From: Haloplanus vescus
GTDB lineage: Archaea > Halobacteriota > Halobacteria > Halobacteriales > Haloferacaceae
Assembly: GCF_900107665.1 (NCBI RefSeq)
Contig: NZ_FNQT01000001.1
Span: forward strand, 1 to 45,496
DNA length: 45,496 bases
Direction: 5' to 3'
The position numbers and the translations under genes were made by a program. The notes below the pieces were generated by a model. The model did not search any database, was not told the DNA's origin, and saw only the letters and a program-made list of their open reading frames with translations. Position 1 is the stretch's first letter, and each line of letters opens with the position of its first letter. Positions 22,233 to 30,838 of this stretch are shown in pieces.

Positions 22233-23207
22233 ATGGAGTACACCACTCTCGGCGACACCGGAATGGAGGTGTCGCGCATCTGTCTCGGCTGTATGAGCAT
22301 CGGTTCCAGCGACTGGCGGGACTGGGTACTCGACGAGGAGGAGGGCATCGAACTCGTCGAGCGAGCCCTTGACCTCGGTATCAACTTCTTCGACACCGCC
22401 AACATGTACTCGAACGGCGAGTCGGAGCGCGTCCTCGGGACGGCGCTGGAGGGCCACCGCGACGAATCGGTCGTCGCCACGAAGTGTTACTTCCAGATGG
22501 ACGAGGACGACCCCAACTCCGGCGGCCTGTCGCGCAAGGCCATCGAACAGGAGCTGTCGAACTCGCTGGACCGACTGGGCATGGAGACGGTCGACCTCTA
22601 TCAGATTCACCGCTGGGACTACGACACGCCCATCGAGACGACGCTTCGTGCCCTTGACGACGCGGTGCGTCGCGGCGACGTGCGCTACATCGGCGCCTCC
22701 TCGATGTGGGCCCACCAGTTCGCGGACGCCCTGCACACGAGCGAGCGACTGGGACTCGACCGCTTCGTCACGATGCAGAACCACTACAACCTCGTCTATC
22801 GCGAGGAAGAACGCGAGACCCTCCCGCTCTGTGAGCGCGAAGACATCGGCGTCATCCCGTGGTCGCCGATGGCGCGGGGCTATCTCACTCGGCCCGACGA
22901 GGACGTGGCGGCGACGACGCGCGGGGCGAGCGAGAAGCGCCTGTACGAACACCCCTACCGCGAGGGCGGCGGGCCGGCAGTGAACGAACGCGTCCAGCAA
23001 CTCGCCGAGGAGCGAGGCGTGAAGATGGCTCAGATTGCGCTCTCGTGGGTGCTGCACAAAGAGTGGGTGGACGCCCCCATCGTGGGTACGACCTCGATAG
23101 AACACCTCGAAGACGCGGTCGAAGCGCTGGATATCGGCCTCTCCGATAGCGACATCGAGTATCTGGAGGAGCCGTACGAACCCGTCCCCGTCTCGGGGCA
23201 CGAGTGA
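22233..23207 (+). CDS. Aldo-keto reductase family oxidoreductase
   Basis: This 324-residue cytosolic NAD(P)H-dependent oxidoreductase with an (alpha/beta)8 fold has the catalytic tetrad Asp54, Tyr59 (DTANMYS), Lys84 (ATK) and His126 (QIHRWD). C-terminal cofactor contacts lie around PIVGTTSIEHLEDAV. It resembles the bacterial YajO/YccK branch that reduces aldehydes or ketones of sugars and xenobiotics. The natural substrate is unknown. GCTTTTTGTC at 22202-22211 is a TATA box at the right distance for a leaderless start. It is separated by 44 bases from the acyltransferase, so it likely has its own transcript. Confidence 0.93.
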   Translation: MEYTTLGDTGMEVSRICLGCMSIGSSDWRDWVLDEEEGIELVERALDLGINFFDTANMYSNGESERVLGTALEGHRDESVVATKCYFQMDEDDPNSGGLSRKAIEQELSNSLDRLGMETVDLYQIHRWDYDTPIETTLRALDDAVRRGDVRYIGASSMWAHQFADALHTSERLGLDRFVTMQNHYNLVYREEERETLPLCEREDIGVIPWSPMARGYLTRPDEDVAATTRGASEKRLYEHPYREGGGPAVNERVQQLAEERGVKMAQIALSWVLHKEWVDAPIVGTTSIEHLEDAVEALDIGLSDSDIEYLEEPYEPVPVSGHE

Positions 23208-23265
23208 GCTGCGGGCCTTCTGGTGAATCAGCGCGCTTAAATGTGCGCCGGCGGAACATCGGGGT

Positions 23266-23457
23266 ATGAGCTTCGAGAAAGAGGATTCGGTCGTTCTTCA
23301 CGACAAGCACAGTGAGTACGACGGCGAAACCGGGGCCATCACGCAGGTGATGGAGACGATGTTCGGCGACGCGACGTACACGGTCAGCTTCGAGGACGGG
23401 CAGGAGACGGGTGTGCCGGAAGACGCACTCGAGGCCGTCGACGAAGACGACGCGTAA
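23266..23457 (+). CDS. Small SH3/Tudor-like hypothetical protein
   Basis: This 63-residue acidic protein is predicted to form a small beta barrel. The order of strands (DSVVLHDKHSEYDGETGAIT, then ATYTVSFEDGQETGVPEDAL) looks like a KOW/SH3- or DUF1918-like fold seen in many short haloarchaeal proteins. I do not recognise a specific function. CGCTTAAAT at 23234-23242 acts as TATA about 26 bases before the start. It may be co-transcribed with the following RNA-binding protein gene 17 bases later. Confidence 0.75.
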   Translation: MSFEKEDSVVLHDKHSEYDGETGAITQVMETMFGDATYTVSFEDGQETGVPEDALEAVDEDDA

Positions 23458-23474
23458 TCGGATTTCTCGCCTGC

Positions 23475-23903
23475 ATGTCGAGTGTCCCCTTTCACTACGT
23501 CGACCTACGAACCTTCTGTTACGCCACGGAAGACGAGAAGCGCGTCGAATCGGCGCTTCGAACCTACCTCCCCGAGGAGTACGAACTCGACCGGCAGGTG
23601 ACGACCGGCCATCACGGCGACCGAATCGTCGTCCTCTCCGCACGCTTGGAGAACGCCGATGACGTTCGGTACGTCCTCGACTGCCTCACCCACCTCTCCG
23701 ACTACGACACGTTCCTCGACGAACTCGACGACCGCGTCGCCGAGGACTGTTCGCTCTATCTCACCCTCGACAAACAGGCGGCGTTCCGCGGCGATATCGA
23801 ACAGGGGAACGGCATCACGCTCCGCGGGAAGGTCGAAGCCTACCCCGCGAAGCGAGAGTCAGCGGTCAAGAACGCACGCGAAGCGCTCGAAGACGTTCGC
23901 TGA
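23475..23903 (+). CDS. RNA-binding protein (archaeal COG1325 / exosome-associated type)
   Basis: The 142-residue protein fits the archaeal COG1325 family ('predicted exosome subunit', RNA-binding). The N-terminus VPFHYVDLRTFCYATEDEKRV and the pattern GHHGDRIVVLSARLENADDV followed by LYLTLDKQAAFRGDI are characteristic. The family has a two-domain alpha/beta fold that binds RNA, perhaps linked to ribosomal L5-like proteins; its precise role is unknown. It sits 17 bases after the small SH3-like gene and ends five bases before the stop of a convergent small CDS. Confidence 0.83.
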   Translation: MSSVPFHYVDLRTFCYATEDEKRVESALRTYLPEEYELDRQVTTGHHGDRIVVLSARLENADDVRYVLDCLTHLSDYDTFLDELDDRVAEDCSLYLTLDKQAAFRGDIEQGNGITLRGKVEAYPAKRESAVKNAREALEDVR

Positions 23904-23907
23904 CTCC

Positions 23908-24060
23908 TCAGTCCAGATTCGACAGCGCTTCGTCGATGTCGAAATCTTCCGTGGTCTCCGACCCTTCCTCGCTTCGCTCGACTTTCTCCTCTTGGTCTTC
24001 GTCGATTTCCACTTCCGGTCCCTCGTCCTCGGTGAACTCCGTGTTGACTCCCCACGGCAT
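23908..24060 (-). CDS. Very small acidic protein (50 residues)
   Basis: This short gene encodes MPWGVNTEFTEDEGPEVEID at the N-terminus and DFDIDEALSNLD at the C-terminus, with a Glu/Asp-rich centre. About four in ten residues are acidic and no hydrophobic core is evident, so it is probably disordered or a partner-binding peptide. GGAGGGTC on the minus strand (24067-24074) is an excellent Shine-Dalgarno sequence 6 bases before the ATG, which argues strongly that it is translated. The stop lies four bases beyond the end of the convergent RNA-binding gene. I do not recognise the family. Confidence 0.7.
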   Translation of the reverse strand: MPWGVNTEFTEDEGPEVEIDEDQEEKVERSEEGSETTEDFDIDEALSNLD

Positions 24061-24279
24061 GTTATCGACCCTCCACGGATTCGGTCGCCGGACGCGTTCT
24101 CGCTGCTGACGTTCGGTGATTCATTGGTGGTTTTCCTACTGGACGTAGCGATATATCTGTTGGGTTCACCCACGCGAGCGTGGTCGTTCGTTGCCGTGGA
24201 TAGAGCGAGATAGCCCGATAGAATCATATCTGATACTGTGGACGATGCTTTTTTAAGGGCAAGAGCTGGTTTCCCGCCT

Positions 24280-25908
24280 ATGAATTTACTCACCAGTATC
24301 GTGGGGGCTGTCTCTCAGGAGGCGAGTACGGACGAGACGGCTCGCGACGACGAGACGGCCGAATCGGACGTGCAGTTCGACCCGGGCTTTCGGACCATCC
24401 TGAACCACATCGACACGCCAATCTTCATCATCGACGCCGAGGGTGACCTCATTCTGTGGAATCGGGCGCTCGAATCCCTGACACAGGAGCCCGAATCGGA
24501 GGCGAAGTCGCTCACCCAAGAACACGGGGTCACGGGGCCGGCCTTCTATCCTGACGGCCGCCGGTCGAAGACCCTTGCGGACAAGGTCATTGAGGCACCT
24601 GAGGCCGCCCACGAGGAGTACGACGTCCCGAAGATTACGGACGTCGACTACACGCTCTATGGCGACGAGAGCGTGATGATAGACGCCAGCGGCGACGAAC
24701 GCCACATCGAGTTCACCGCCGCACCGATCTACGACGACGGAACGCTCGTTGGCGCCGTCGAGATGGTCCAGGACCGCACGGAGGACGCCCTCAAACAGCA
24801 GGAACTCGAAGCGCTCGTCGACGAACTCAAGGCGACGATGCGCGACATCGAGTCCGGCAACCTCGGCGCCCGCGCCACGCTCGGTGACGTCGATCACATC
24901 GACAATGACCTCCTCGACGTGCTGGGCGGCCTCAACCAGATGGCGACCAAGTTGGAGGACATGATCGACGACGTGGCCGACATCGCCGACACCGTGTCGT
25001 CGACCAGCGAGGACCTCAGCAGCACCAGCGAGGAGGTGACGAGTTCGATTCAGGAAATCGAAGCCTCCTGTGGCGAAATCGTCGACGGTGCGGACACCCT
25101 CGCCGAGCGAGCCGAGCAAGCCGACACGAACATCTCGAATCTCTCGGCGTCTATCGAGGAGATCACCGCGACGACGAACGAGGTCAACGAGCAGTCGGAA
25201 TACGCGGCCGACCTGGCTGCCGACGGCGTCGACGAGGCGACCGACGCCATCGACCAGATTCAGAACGCGGTCGAGGCCGCGAACCGAATCGAAGACGACA
25301 TCGAGACGCTGGAAGGGCAGATGGACGAAATCGGTGAGATCACCGACCTCATCTCAGATATCACCGACGAGACGAACCTGCTCGCGCTGAACGCGAACAT
25401 CGAAGCCGCGCGGTCCGCGAACGGCGGCGACGGGTTCGGCGTCGTCGCCAACGAGATCAAGTCCCTCGCCGAGGAGTCACAGGAGGCGACTGAGGAAATC
25501 GAAGAGATAATCGAGGAGACTCAGGAGCGGACGACCGACGTCACCGAGCAAATCGACATGGCGACGACGGAGATTACGGGCGGTGCGAGCGCCGTCGAAG
25601 AGCTCGTCGACGTCTTCGACGAAATCGACGAAGCGGTCTCCGACGCCAGCGACGGGATGTCCGAAATCAGCGAGGCCGTCGAAGCACAGGCCGAGGAGGC
25701 AGACCAAGTGAGCCGCGTCGTCGAGGAGACGTCCTCGATGTCCCAACAGATCGCCGGATCCATTCAACAGATTTCGAGCGGCGTCGAACAGCAGTCCTCC
25801 GCGATGACCGAGACAGCCGAGATGGCCCAGTCGCTGAGCGACTCCAGCCTCAACCTCCGAGAGCAGGTGTCGCGGTTCGATACCGAGCGGTCCGTGCGGT
25901 CCGAGTAA
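24280..25908 (+). CDS. Soluble PAS-containing methyl-accepting chemotaxis transducer
   Basis: This 542-residue halobacterial transducer has no membrane helices. It has an N-terminal PAS domain (about 30-165, [23 protein letters not shown]-type start), a HAMP-like linker (about 180-235) and the long coiled-coil signalling domain. The highly conserved hairpin tip containing [17 protein letters not shown] is at about 360-376. Glu/Gln-rich flanks provide methylation sites. It would sense an internal signal, such as redox state or a cytosolic ligand, and control CheA. CTTTTTTAAG (24247-24256) is a strong TATA for a leaderless start; an upstream GTG in frame lies inside this promoter, so the ATG is chosen. 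No che genes are adjacent. Confidence 0.92.
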   Translation: MNLLTSIVGAVSQEASTDETARDDETAESDVQFDPGFRTILNHIDTPIFIIDAEGDLILWNRALESLTQEPESEAKSLTQEHGVTGPAFYPDGRRSKTLADKVIEAPEAAHEEYDVPKITDVDYTLYGDESVMIDASGDERHIEFTAAPIYDDGTLVGAVEMVQDRTEDALKQQELEALVDELKATMRDIESGNLGARATLGDVDHIDNDLLDVLGGLNQMATKLEDMIDDVADIADTVSSTSEDLSSTSEEVTSSIQEIEASCGEIVDGADTLAERAEQADTNISNLSASIEEITATTNEVNEQSEYAADLAADGVDEATDAIDQIQNAVEAANRIEDDIETLEGQMDEIGEITDLISDITDETNLLALNANIEAARSANGGDGFGVVANEIKSLAEESQEATEEIEEIIEETQERTTDVTEQIDMATTEITGGASAVEELVDVFDEIDEAVSDASDGMSEISEAVEAQAEEADQVSRVVEETSSMSQQIAGSIQQISSGVEQQSSAMTETAEMAQSLSDSSLNLREQVSRFDTERSVRSE

Positions 25909-25976
25909 TTCGTTTCTCCTCTCTTTCGGCCGAGCATACCTCTGAGCGTCGGTTCTGCGGAGTATGGATGAATTGC

Positions 25977-26003
25977 TATCGCGACATAGAATTTATCGCG
26001 ACA
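25977..26003 (+). repeat. 10-base direct repeat in intergenic DNA
   Basis: TATCGCGACA occurs at 25977-25986 and 25994-26003, 17 bases apart. This lies in the stretch of about 230 bases between the transducer stop and the decayed membrane gene, which otherwise shows no gene. A spacing of 17 bases is not a clean helical multiple, and nothing nearby would obviously be controlled. Confidence 0.35.
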
Positions 26004-26141
26004 GTATCGGGCCATCCGAATCCGGCTGTAGGCGTTCCGAACTGGCTCTCCTCGACGAGTGGCTGTCGGTCGGATAGCGGAGTCGTTCACTCGACGGATA
26101 GGGGTCGCAGTCGCGACTCACGCTAACTGAGAACTGACCAC

Positions 26142-26674
26142 TCACCGCGTCGAGCGTTTCGGAAATCGATACGCCACGCCCAGCCCAAGGACGACGGCCC
26201 CGAACGGAACGAGAACTGGTGTCGGAATGGGCGCGATGGCTCATCGACCAGTTCGAACAGGACGTAGCTCAGGCCGAGTCCCAACACGTCGTGTGGCAAG
26301 CAATCGGGTACCGAACGATCTGTCGCCGACGCCACCGCCACCCCACGAGGGCGACGACTGCTCCCGCGAGGACTACGATACCCACGAGGACGACTCTGAA
26401 TCCCTGCGTTATCTCTCTCGGAGTGGCCGCAACGTCGCGATAGCGACGAGAATTGCGTCGCCACCGAGCAGAAGGGGGTCGTCGCGGGGACCCGAACGTA
26501 CTCTTCCGTGTCTCGGACGAGCCAGATACCGCCCATTCCGAGGAAGGCACTGCTGGCGAAAAGCGTGCAAACGATGGCTAGTTGCTCGGGGGCCGATTCG
26601 TGGCGCGGCGGCGACGGTACTCGAGGCACCGACCCGACCACGACCAACAGAATCGGTGTGGTGAGTCGTCGCAC
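26142..26674 (-). pseudogene. Frameshifted membrane-protein gene
   Basis: Pieces of one multi-helix membrane protein can be read only by changing frame four times. It starts MRRLTTPILLVVVG, with LAIVCTLFASSAFLGMGGIW. It switches near 26475 at a G5 run to GGDAILVAIATLRPL, and near 26412 at a GAGAGA tract to EITQGFRVVLVGIVVLAG. It switches near 26290 to DVLGLGLSYVLFELVDEP and near 26238 to PIPTPVLVPFGAVVLGLGVA before the final stop. About five helices would result, around 175 residues. Two shifts sit in simple repeats, so slippage is likely, and four shifts in 530 bases in an otherwise intact region indicate decay. The original function is unknown; a sequencing fault is a less likely alternative. 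Confidence 0.7.
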
Positions 26675-26686
26675 GTATTCTCCGAG

Positions 26687-26770
26687 TCACGTGGGAGTCA
26701 GAAACGTTCTCCAGTGGTGCGAGCCGTCTGCATCGAGAGCGCTGATGACGGCGTGTTCGACAAATAAATC
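26687..26770 (-). pseudogene. Possible tail remnant of a PQQ-propeller gene
   Basis: One minus-strand frame reads EHAVISALDADGSHHWRTFL and ends TPT before a stop. This resembles the blade motif of PQQ-type beta-propellers (ALDA-x-G-x-x-W-R). It lies directly upstream of the decayed membrane gene and out of frame with the intact propeller gene ending at 26820. I read it as the scrap of a second propeller copy. It is short, so this is tentative. Confidence 0.3.
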
Positions 26771-26819
26771 GTATGTCGATATATCGAACCCGCGTACTGG
26801 TTTCTCGGAGCGCACCTCC

Positions 26820-28076
26820 TTAGAATAGGCCCGACTCGTCTCTCGGGGGAATGTCTCCCAGCGCACCGATACTGTCGATGGTGTTGGCGGCGACGTAGAC
26901 GGCGCCGTCGACCAACACGGGCGGCGTCGTAAACAACACGTCGAACCCGTCGATGTGGTAATACCAGCGTATCTCTCCCGTTTCGCGGTCGAACGCGGCA
27001 ATCGTGGGCCACGTGGTTTCGAGGTCGAACTCCTCGTATTGAACGGGAGCGACGATAGCGTCCTGCCCGACACAGAGCCCCGCTTGGCAGCCCTCGGCTT
27101 CGAGTCGCCACTCGACGGTGCCGTCGTCGATGGCAATCGCTGCGAGAGTCTCGGCAGTCAGCCAGTACGCGGCACCGTCTGCGAGTGCGACGCCGTGGAC
27201 CTCGTCCTCGTAACTGTCGAGTACCCGGAGATGCTCCCCGGTGTCGGCGTCGTGGACGGTGAGTTCGCCGTCGGCGGCGACGACGAGCTCCGTCTCGGTC
27301 GGTCTCGGACCGAGCGCAGCGTTCTCGACGCTCCGCTGCCACACTCGGCTCCCGTCCGCGACGTCGAAGCGAGACAGTTCCGAATCTGCGGCGACGAACA
27401 CACCGTCCTCTCGAATCGCGGGAGCGTCGACGGCACTCTCCACGAGCGACGCGGACCACCGCTGTTCGCCCGTCGTAGCGTCGAGCGCCGTGAGAGACGC
27501 GTCGCGTCCAGACTCCTCGGGAACCAGAACGAGCGTCGCCTCGGGAACGGCCGTGATCTCGGTACGCGAGACGGTACCAGCGAGTCGCGTTGTCCACTCT
27601 CGGTCGCCCGACTCACGGTCGAGCGCGATTACTCGGTCTCCGTACGCGGCAACTAGCAACTCCCCCACGATGGCGGACGTGTAGTGGGACGCCTCCTCGA
27701 TACTGACGCGCCAGCGCTCGGTGCCGTCCGTCGCGTCGAGTCCGACTATCTTCGGAGCGGGGTCCGGGTCGACATTCCCGATGTAGACGTCCCCGTCGGC
27801 CGTGACCGGTAGCCAACGCGTGAACGCGTCCGACGTCCACGCGAGATTCCCGCGCGGCGGTGCAGTCGCCTCCGACGTTCCCGTGTTCTCCTCGTCGTGC
27901 ATATACTGTCGCCACGAACCTGACGGCGTCGACGGCAGGGACCGATTACGGTTCCCGAGGCACCCGCTCAGGCCGACACTGGCGATGGCTGCCGTCAGAA
28001 GCGTTCTGCGTCTCGTACTCACCGTGTTTCGTGGCGTCGGATTGGGCGCTGTCTCGTCGATTCTGGAGGGCTTCAC
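26820..28076 (-). CDS. PQQ-like beta-propeller lipoprotein
   Basis: The 418-residue protein has a Tat-type signal (STRRRTLLTAAIASVG) and lipobox LSGC (Cys39), so it should be anchored outside the membrane. The mature part is a run of PQQ/BamB-like propeller blades, each with a W motif such as GLDATDGTERWRV, ALDRESGDREWTT and AFDRETGEIRWYY. Such proteins act as scaffolds or, rarely, quinoprotein dehydrogenases; no dehydrogenase residues are clear, so a scaffold or assembly role is more likely. CATATGATG near 28100 provides a TATA-like site for this ATG; a GTG at 28022 that begins at the Tat motif is an alternative start. The gene is intact, unlike its downstream neighbours. Confidence 0.85.
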   Translation of the reverse strand: MKPSRIDETAPNPTPRNTVSTRRRTLLTAAIASVGLSGCLGNRNRSLPSTPSGSWRQYMHDEENTGTSEATAPPRGNLAWTSDAFTRWLPVTADGDVYIGNVDPDPAPKIVGLDATDGTERWRVSIEEASHYTSAIVGELLVAAYGDRVIALDRESGDREWTTRLAGTVSRTEITAVPEATLVLVPEESGRDASLTALDATTGEQRWSASLVESAVDAPAIREDGVFVAADSELSRFDVADGSRVWQRSVENAALGPRPTETELVVAADGELTVHDADTGEHLRVLDSYEDEVHGVALADGAAYWLTAETLAAIAIDDGTVEWRLEAEGCQAGLCVGQDAIVAPVQYEEFDLETTWPTIAAFDRETGEIRWYYHIDGFDVLFTTPPVLVDGAVYVAANTIDSIGALGDIPPRDESGLF

Positions 28077-28245
28077 GTTGTGGTCTGTCGGAACACCATC
28101 ATATGTGTGCTGCGCCAGATTTGCAATTGACAGGATATCTTATGATTCGGTAACGCGCTGGGTGTGTCAGACCACGCTGCGGCGCCGCGTGGGTCTCGGC
28201 TCGAGTAGCGACTTCATCGCCTCGCCCGTTGTTACCCAGCGTCGA

Positions 28246-28821
28246 TTACAGCGACACCCACTCTTTAGTGGCAATCGCCACTTCGATAGTGGGTGTGAAC
28301 GCGGTCCAGTCGTCGTCGCCGTCACGCTGATACTCGAACACCGGCGACTCGAACTCGCCGATGACGTACGCGGTGCCCGCTTCGTGGACTCCGTCGCCGT
28401 GCAGTTCGTAGGTTTCGCTGACCGTGTCGCCGGCGTCGAGGGCTCGGACGAGCGGCGTCGATTCGACGCCGTAGCTGCTCCGGTTCTCGGCGTCGACGTA
28501 CTGACTGGTTTCGTACCGCTCCGTCCAGAGTATCGTGCCAGCCGCCGACTCCTCGCGCGAGTAGACGAGTTGTAGCAGTCCGAACGGCCACACGCCCGTA
28601 TTCCGCACGCGGAGCGGTCGGTCGCTTCCGTTGCGGACTTCGAACTCCAACTCCGCCGGGTGTTCGACGATGGCGTCGGGGTCGACGACTGTCACGTCGA
28701 ACTCGAACGGCGCTGTCGAGGTTACCGTCACGTCCGTAATCGTGTACTCCGGTGCGCCCAGACAGCCGCCGAGACTCGCTAGCGAGGTGCCCGCGGCGGC
28801 GAGCAAGGCGCGCCGTCTCAT
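28246..28821 (-). CDS. Tat lipoprotein of an ABC exporter operon
   Basis: This 191-residue protein has a lipoprotein signal MRRRALLAAAGTSLASLGGC (Cys20). The mature part is a beta-rich domain: TITDVTVTSTAPFEFDVTVV, then ELEFEVRNGSDRPLRVRNTG, consistent with an immunoglobulin-like extracellular fold. I do not recognise a specific family. It overlaps the ABC ATPase gene by four bases (ATGA on the minus strand) and is the third gene of the operon, so it probably works with the transporter. The 169 bases after it hold a 6-bp hairpin (28172-28192) but no other feature that I can support. Confidence 0.78.
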   Translation of the reverse strand: MRRRALLAAAGTSLASLGGCLGAPEYTITDVTVTSTAPFEFDVTVVDPDAIVEHPAELEFEVRNGSDRPLRVRNTGVWPFGLLQLVYSREESAAGTILWTERYETSQYVDAENRSSYGVESTPLVRALDAGDTVSETYELHGDGVHEAGTAYVIGEFESPVFEYQRDGDDDWTAFTPTIEVAIATKEWVSL

Positions 28822-29576
28822 CGTCCCTCCGTGGCTCGCCCGTCGGTTGCGGCTGTCTCGTCGGTTATCGAGACGAACACCTCCTCGACGGAGGCGTCCC
28901 CGCCGACGTCCGTTCGCTCACGGAGTTCGTCGACGGTGCCCTGTGCGACGAGGCGCCCGTGGTGGAGGATGCCGACGCGGTCACAGACGAGTTCGACCTG
29001 TCCGAGGACGTGGCTGGAGAAGAAGACGGCCGCCCCGCGGTCGTTCTCCTCGTGAACGATTTCGCGGACCGTCCTGACGCCGTGGGGGTCGAGCCCGGTG
29101 AACGGTTCGTCGAGGACGAGTAGCTCGGGGTCGCCGACGAGCGCCATCGCGAGCGCCAGCCGTTGCTCCATCCCTTGCGAGAACGTGTCGACGGCTTGGT
29201 CGCTCGAATCGTCGAGGCCGACGCGGGCCAACAACTGCTCGGGGGCGTCGCTCGCGCGCTTCGTGTCAATGACAAAGTCGAGGTGCTGGCGGGCGGTGTG
29301 ACCGTCGTAGAGGTCGTACCGGTCCGGGAGGATGCCCAACCGGTCGTGTATCTCGACGGCGTCGGCTCGGGGGTCACCATCGAGGACGCGCACGCGGCCC
29401 GCCGTGGGGCGAACGTAGTCCATGACCATCCCGATGGTCGTTGACTTCCCGGCGCCGTTCGGCCCGAGGAAGCCGTAGATTTCGTCTCCGGTGACCGTGA
29501 GGTCGAGGTCGTCGACTGCGACCGTCGACCCGTACCGCTTCGTGAGGCCTTCAGTCTCGATGACCGCGTCGGTCAC
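28818..29576 (-). CDS. ABC transporter ATP-binding protein (ABC-2 exporter type)
   Basis: This 252-residue ATPase has a complete nucleotide-binding site: Walker A GPNGAGKST (38-46), a signature that reads FSQGMEQR (132-139) in place of LSGGQ, Walker B LLVLDEPFTGLDP (152-164) and an H-loop histidine in FFSSHVLGQ. The QGM signature is typical of CcmA/NatA-type ABC-2 exporters. It overlaps the permease gene (ATGA) and the lipoprotein gene, so all three are likely co-translated. The exported substrate is unknown; candidates are drugs, sodium ions, lipids or copper, as in NosF-like systems. Confidence 0.94.
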   Translation of the reverse strand: MTDAVIETEGLTKRYGSTVAVDDLDLTVTGDEIYGFLGPNGAGKSTTIGMVMDYVRPTAGRVRVLDGDPRADAVEIHDRLGILPDRYDLYDGHTARQHLDFVIDTKRASDAPEQLLARVGLDDSSDQAVDTFSQGMEQRLALAMALVGDPELLVLDEPFTGLDPHGVRTVREIVHEENDRGAAVFFSSHVLGQVELVCDRVGILHHGRLVAQGTVDELRERTDVGGDASVEEVFVSITDETAATDGRATEGR

Positions 29577-30463
29577 GCCACATCACCCCGCGAGAAGACG
29601 AGGCGAGCGAGTCCGAGCGGTGCGACCAGCCACGCCAACAGCACGAGCACGCCGACCGACTCGTGGAGATAGCCGGGGACCGCTCCCGGCTGAAACGTCG
29701 CTTCGACGACCAGCGCGTTCGTCGACACCTGTGGCTGGAGTTCGCTGAGGACGGTGCTGTACGTGTTCGCCGAGTTCCCGACGCCGAGCACCCAGTTCGA
29801 GACGACGTGGTACGCGCCACCCGGATTGAGCCGATGCAAGAGGAACAGCGGCCCCGAAGCCGGTGGCTCGAACGGATTGACGGCGGTCCCAGTCGCCGCC
29901 GAGAAGACCACCGTCGCGAGCCGTGACCAGAACACGACGAACGGCAGGAACACGAGGCCGAAGACGGCGCCCGCGGCCGTGACGGTTCGCTCGACCATCG
30001 CGGAGACTGACACGGCGATGGAGACGAGGACGCCCACGTAGAGAAGCGTCACCAAGACGACGCCGAGAAAGGGAAGCGGGTCGAACGCGCCGTGGTCGAG
30101 GAGGCCGATGCCGGCCAGTACGAGGAAGGAGAGCGTGACGGGCCCGGCGATGCCGACGGTTCGGCCGACGACCGTTCCGAGGAGCACGTCCGTCCGCGTC
30201 AGCGGGAGTCCGAGGGTGAACTTGAGACTCCCCGAGGTTCGTTCGCCGACGATGGATTGGTAGCTCAACAGCAACACGCCGAGTGGGAGAAGCCCCGTCC
30301 CGGCGAGTTGTACGTAGCCGGCCGTGATGTTTGCCCCGAGGCCGTCCCAGCCGACGTAACTCGGCCGATAGCCCCACGGCACGAGGAGGACGGCGAGGAG
30401 CCAGATTCCCTTCGACGTTGCGACTGTCCGGGCTTCCTTGCGAGCGAGGGGGGACCAACGCAT
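29573..30463 (-). CDS. ABC-2 type transporter permease
   Basis: This 296-residue membrane protein has about six helices and the ABC-2 pattern: a soluble N-terminal coupling segment RWSPLARKEARTVATSKGIW, the loop QSIVGERTSGSLKFTLGLPLTRTDVLLG, and a long extracellular loop between helices five and six. NosY-like permeases have the same 'GERTSGSLKFTLGLPLTR' block, so an ATP-driven exporter is likely. A TTG four codons upstream is possible, but the ATG is better. AGATATAATGG (complement near 30490-30500) is a good TATA box. First gene of the three-gene operon. Confidence 0.9.
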   Translation of the reverse strand: MRWSPLARKEARTVATSKGIWLLAVLLVPWGYRPSYVGWDGLGANITAGYVQLAGTGLLPLGVLLLSYQSIVGERTSGSLKFTLGLPLTRTDVLLGTVVGRTVGIAGPVTLSFLVLAGIGLLDHGAFDPLPFLGVVLVTLLYVGVLVSIAVSVSAMVERTVTAAGAVFGLVFLPFVVFWSRLATVVFSAATGTAVNPFEPPASGPLFLLHRLNPGGAYHVVSNWVLGVGNSANTYSTVLSELQPQVSTNALVVEATFQPGAVPGYLHESVGVLVLLAWLVAPLGLARLVFSRGDVA

Positions 30464-30556
30464 CGGGCCGTCCAAGCCACTTCACCCCATTATATCTTGT
30501 CGAATCGATAACCACTTGCTCGGCGATGTTCGGCTCAGTCGTCGTGAGCGCGGCCC

Positions 30557-30757
30557 TCAGCCCGCGACTCGTCGATATCCTTCCCGGAGTAGTTGACCGG
30601 CCCCCACGACGGTCAACACGGCCGCACCGAAGACGACGCCCGAGCGAACGGCATCGAGCAACGGGAACGAGGTGTAGCGGCCGAGGATGAGCAGTACGAC
30701 GAGTAGTAGCCACAGCAAGTACAATCCGATAGCGACTCGGCGGAGGGCGTCGCGCAT
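30557..30757 (-). CDS. Small two-helix membrane protein
   Basis: This 66-residue protein begins MRDALRRVAIGLYLLWLLL, then has a second hydrophobic helix (about 39-54) and a basic C-terminus LLREGYRRVAG. I do not recognise a function. A GTG three codons upstream is an alternative start. It lies between the exporter operon and the redoxin gene on the same strand, but the exporter has its own TATA at about 30495. Real gene status rests on the coherent helix-loop-helix pattern and reading frame. Confidence 0.6.
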   Translation of the reverse strand: MRDALRRVAIGLYLLWLLLVVLLILGRYTSFPLLDAVRSGVVFGAAVLTVVGAGQLLREGYRRVAG

Positions 30758-30838
30758 ATCTCTCACTTCGTGGGGGTTCCACTTACGGATATCGAGGCGC
30801 TACTGGGACGGAGAGGAGGGGTGCCGCCGATAACTGCC

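Noticed and set aside
26820-28076. PQQ protein as an alcohol or glucose dehydrogenase
   Set aside because: Propeller W motifs are present, but no recognisable PQQ or calcium ligand set or heme site is seen, so it is called a propeller lipoprotein only.
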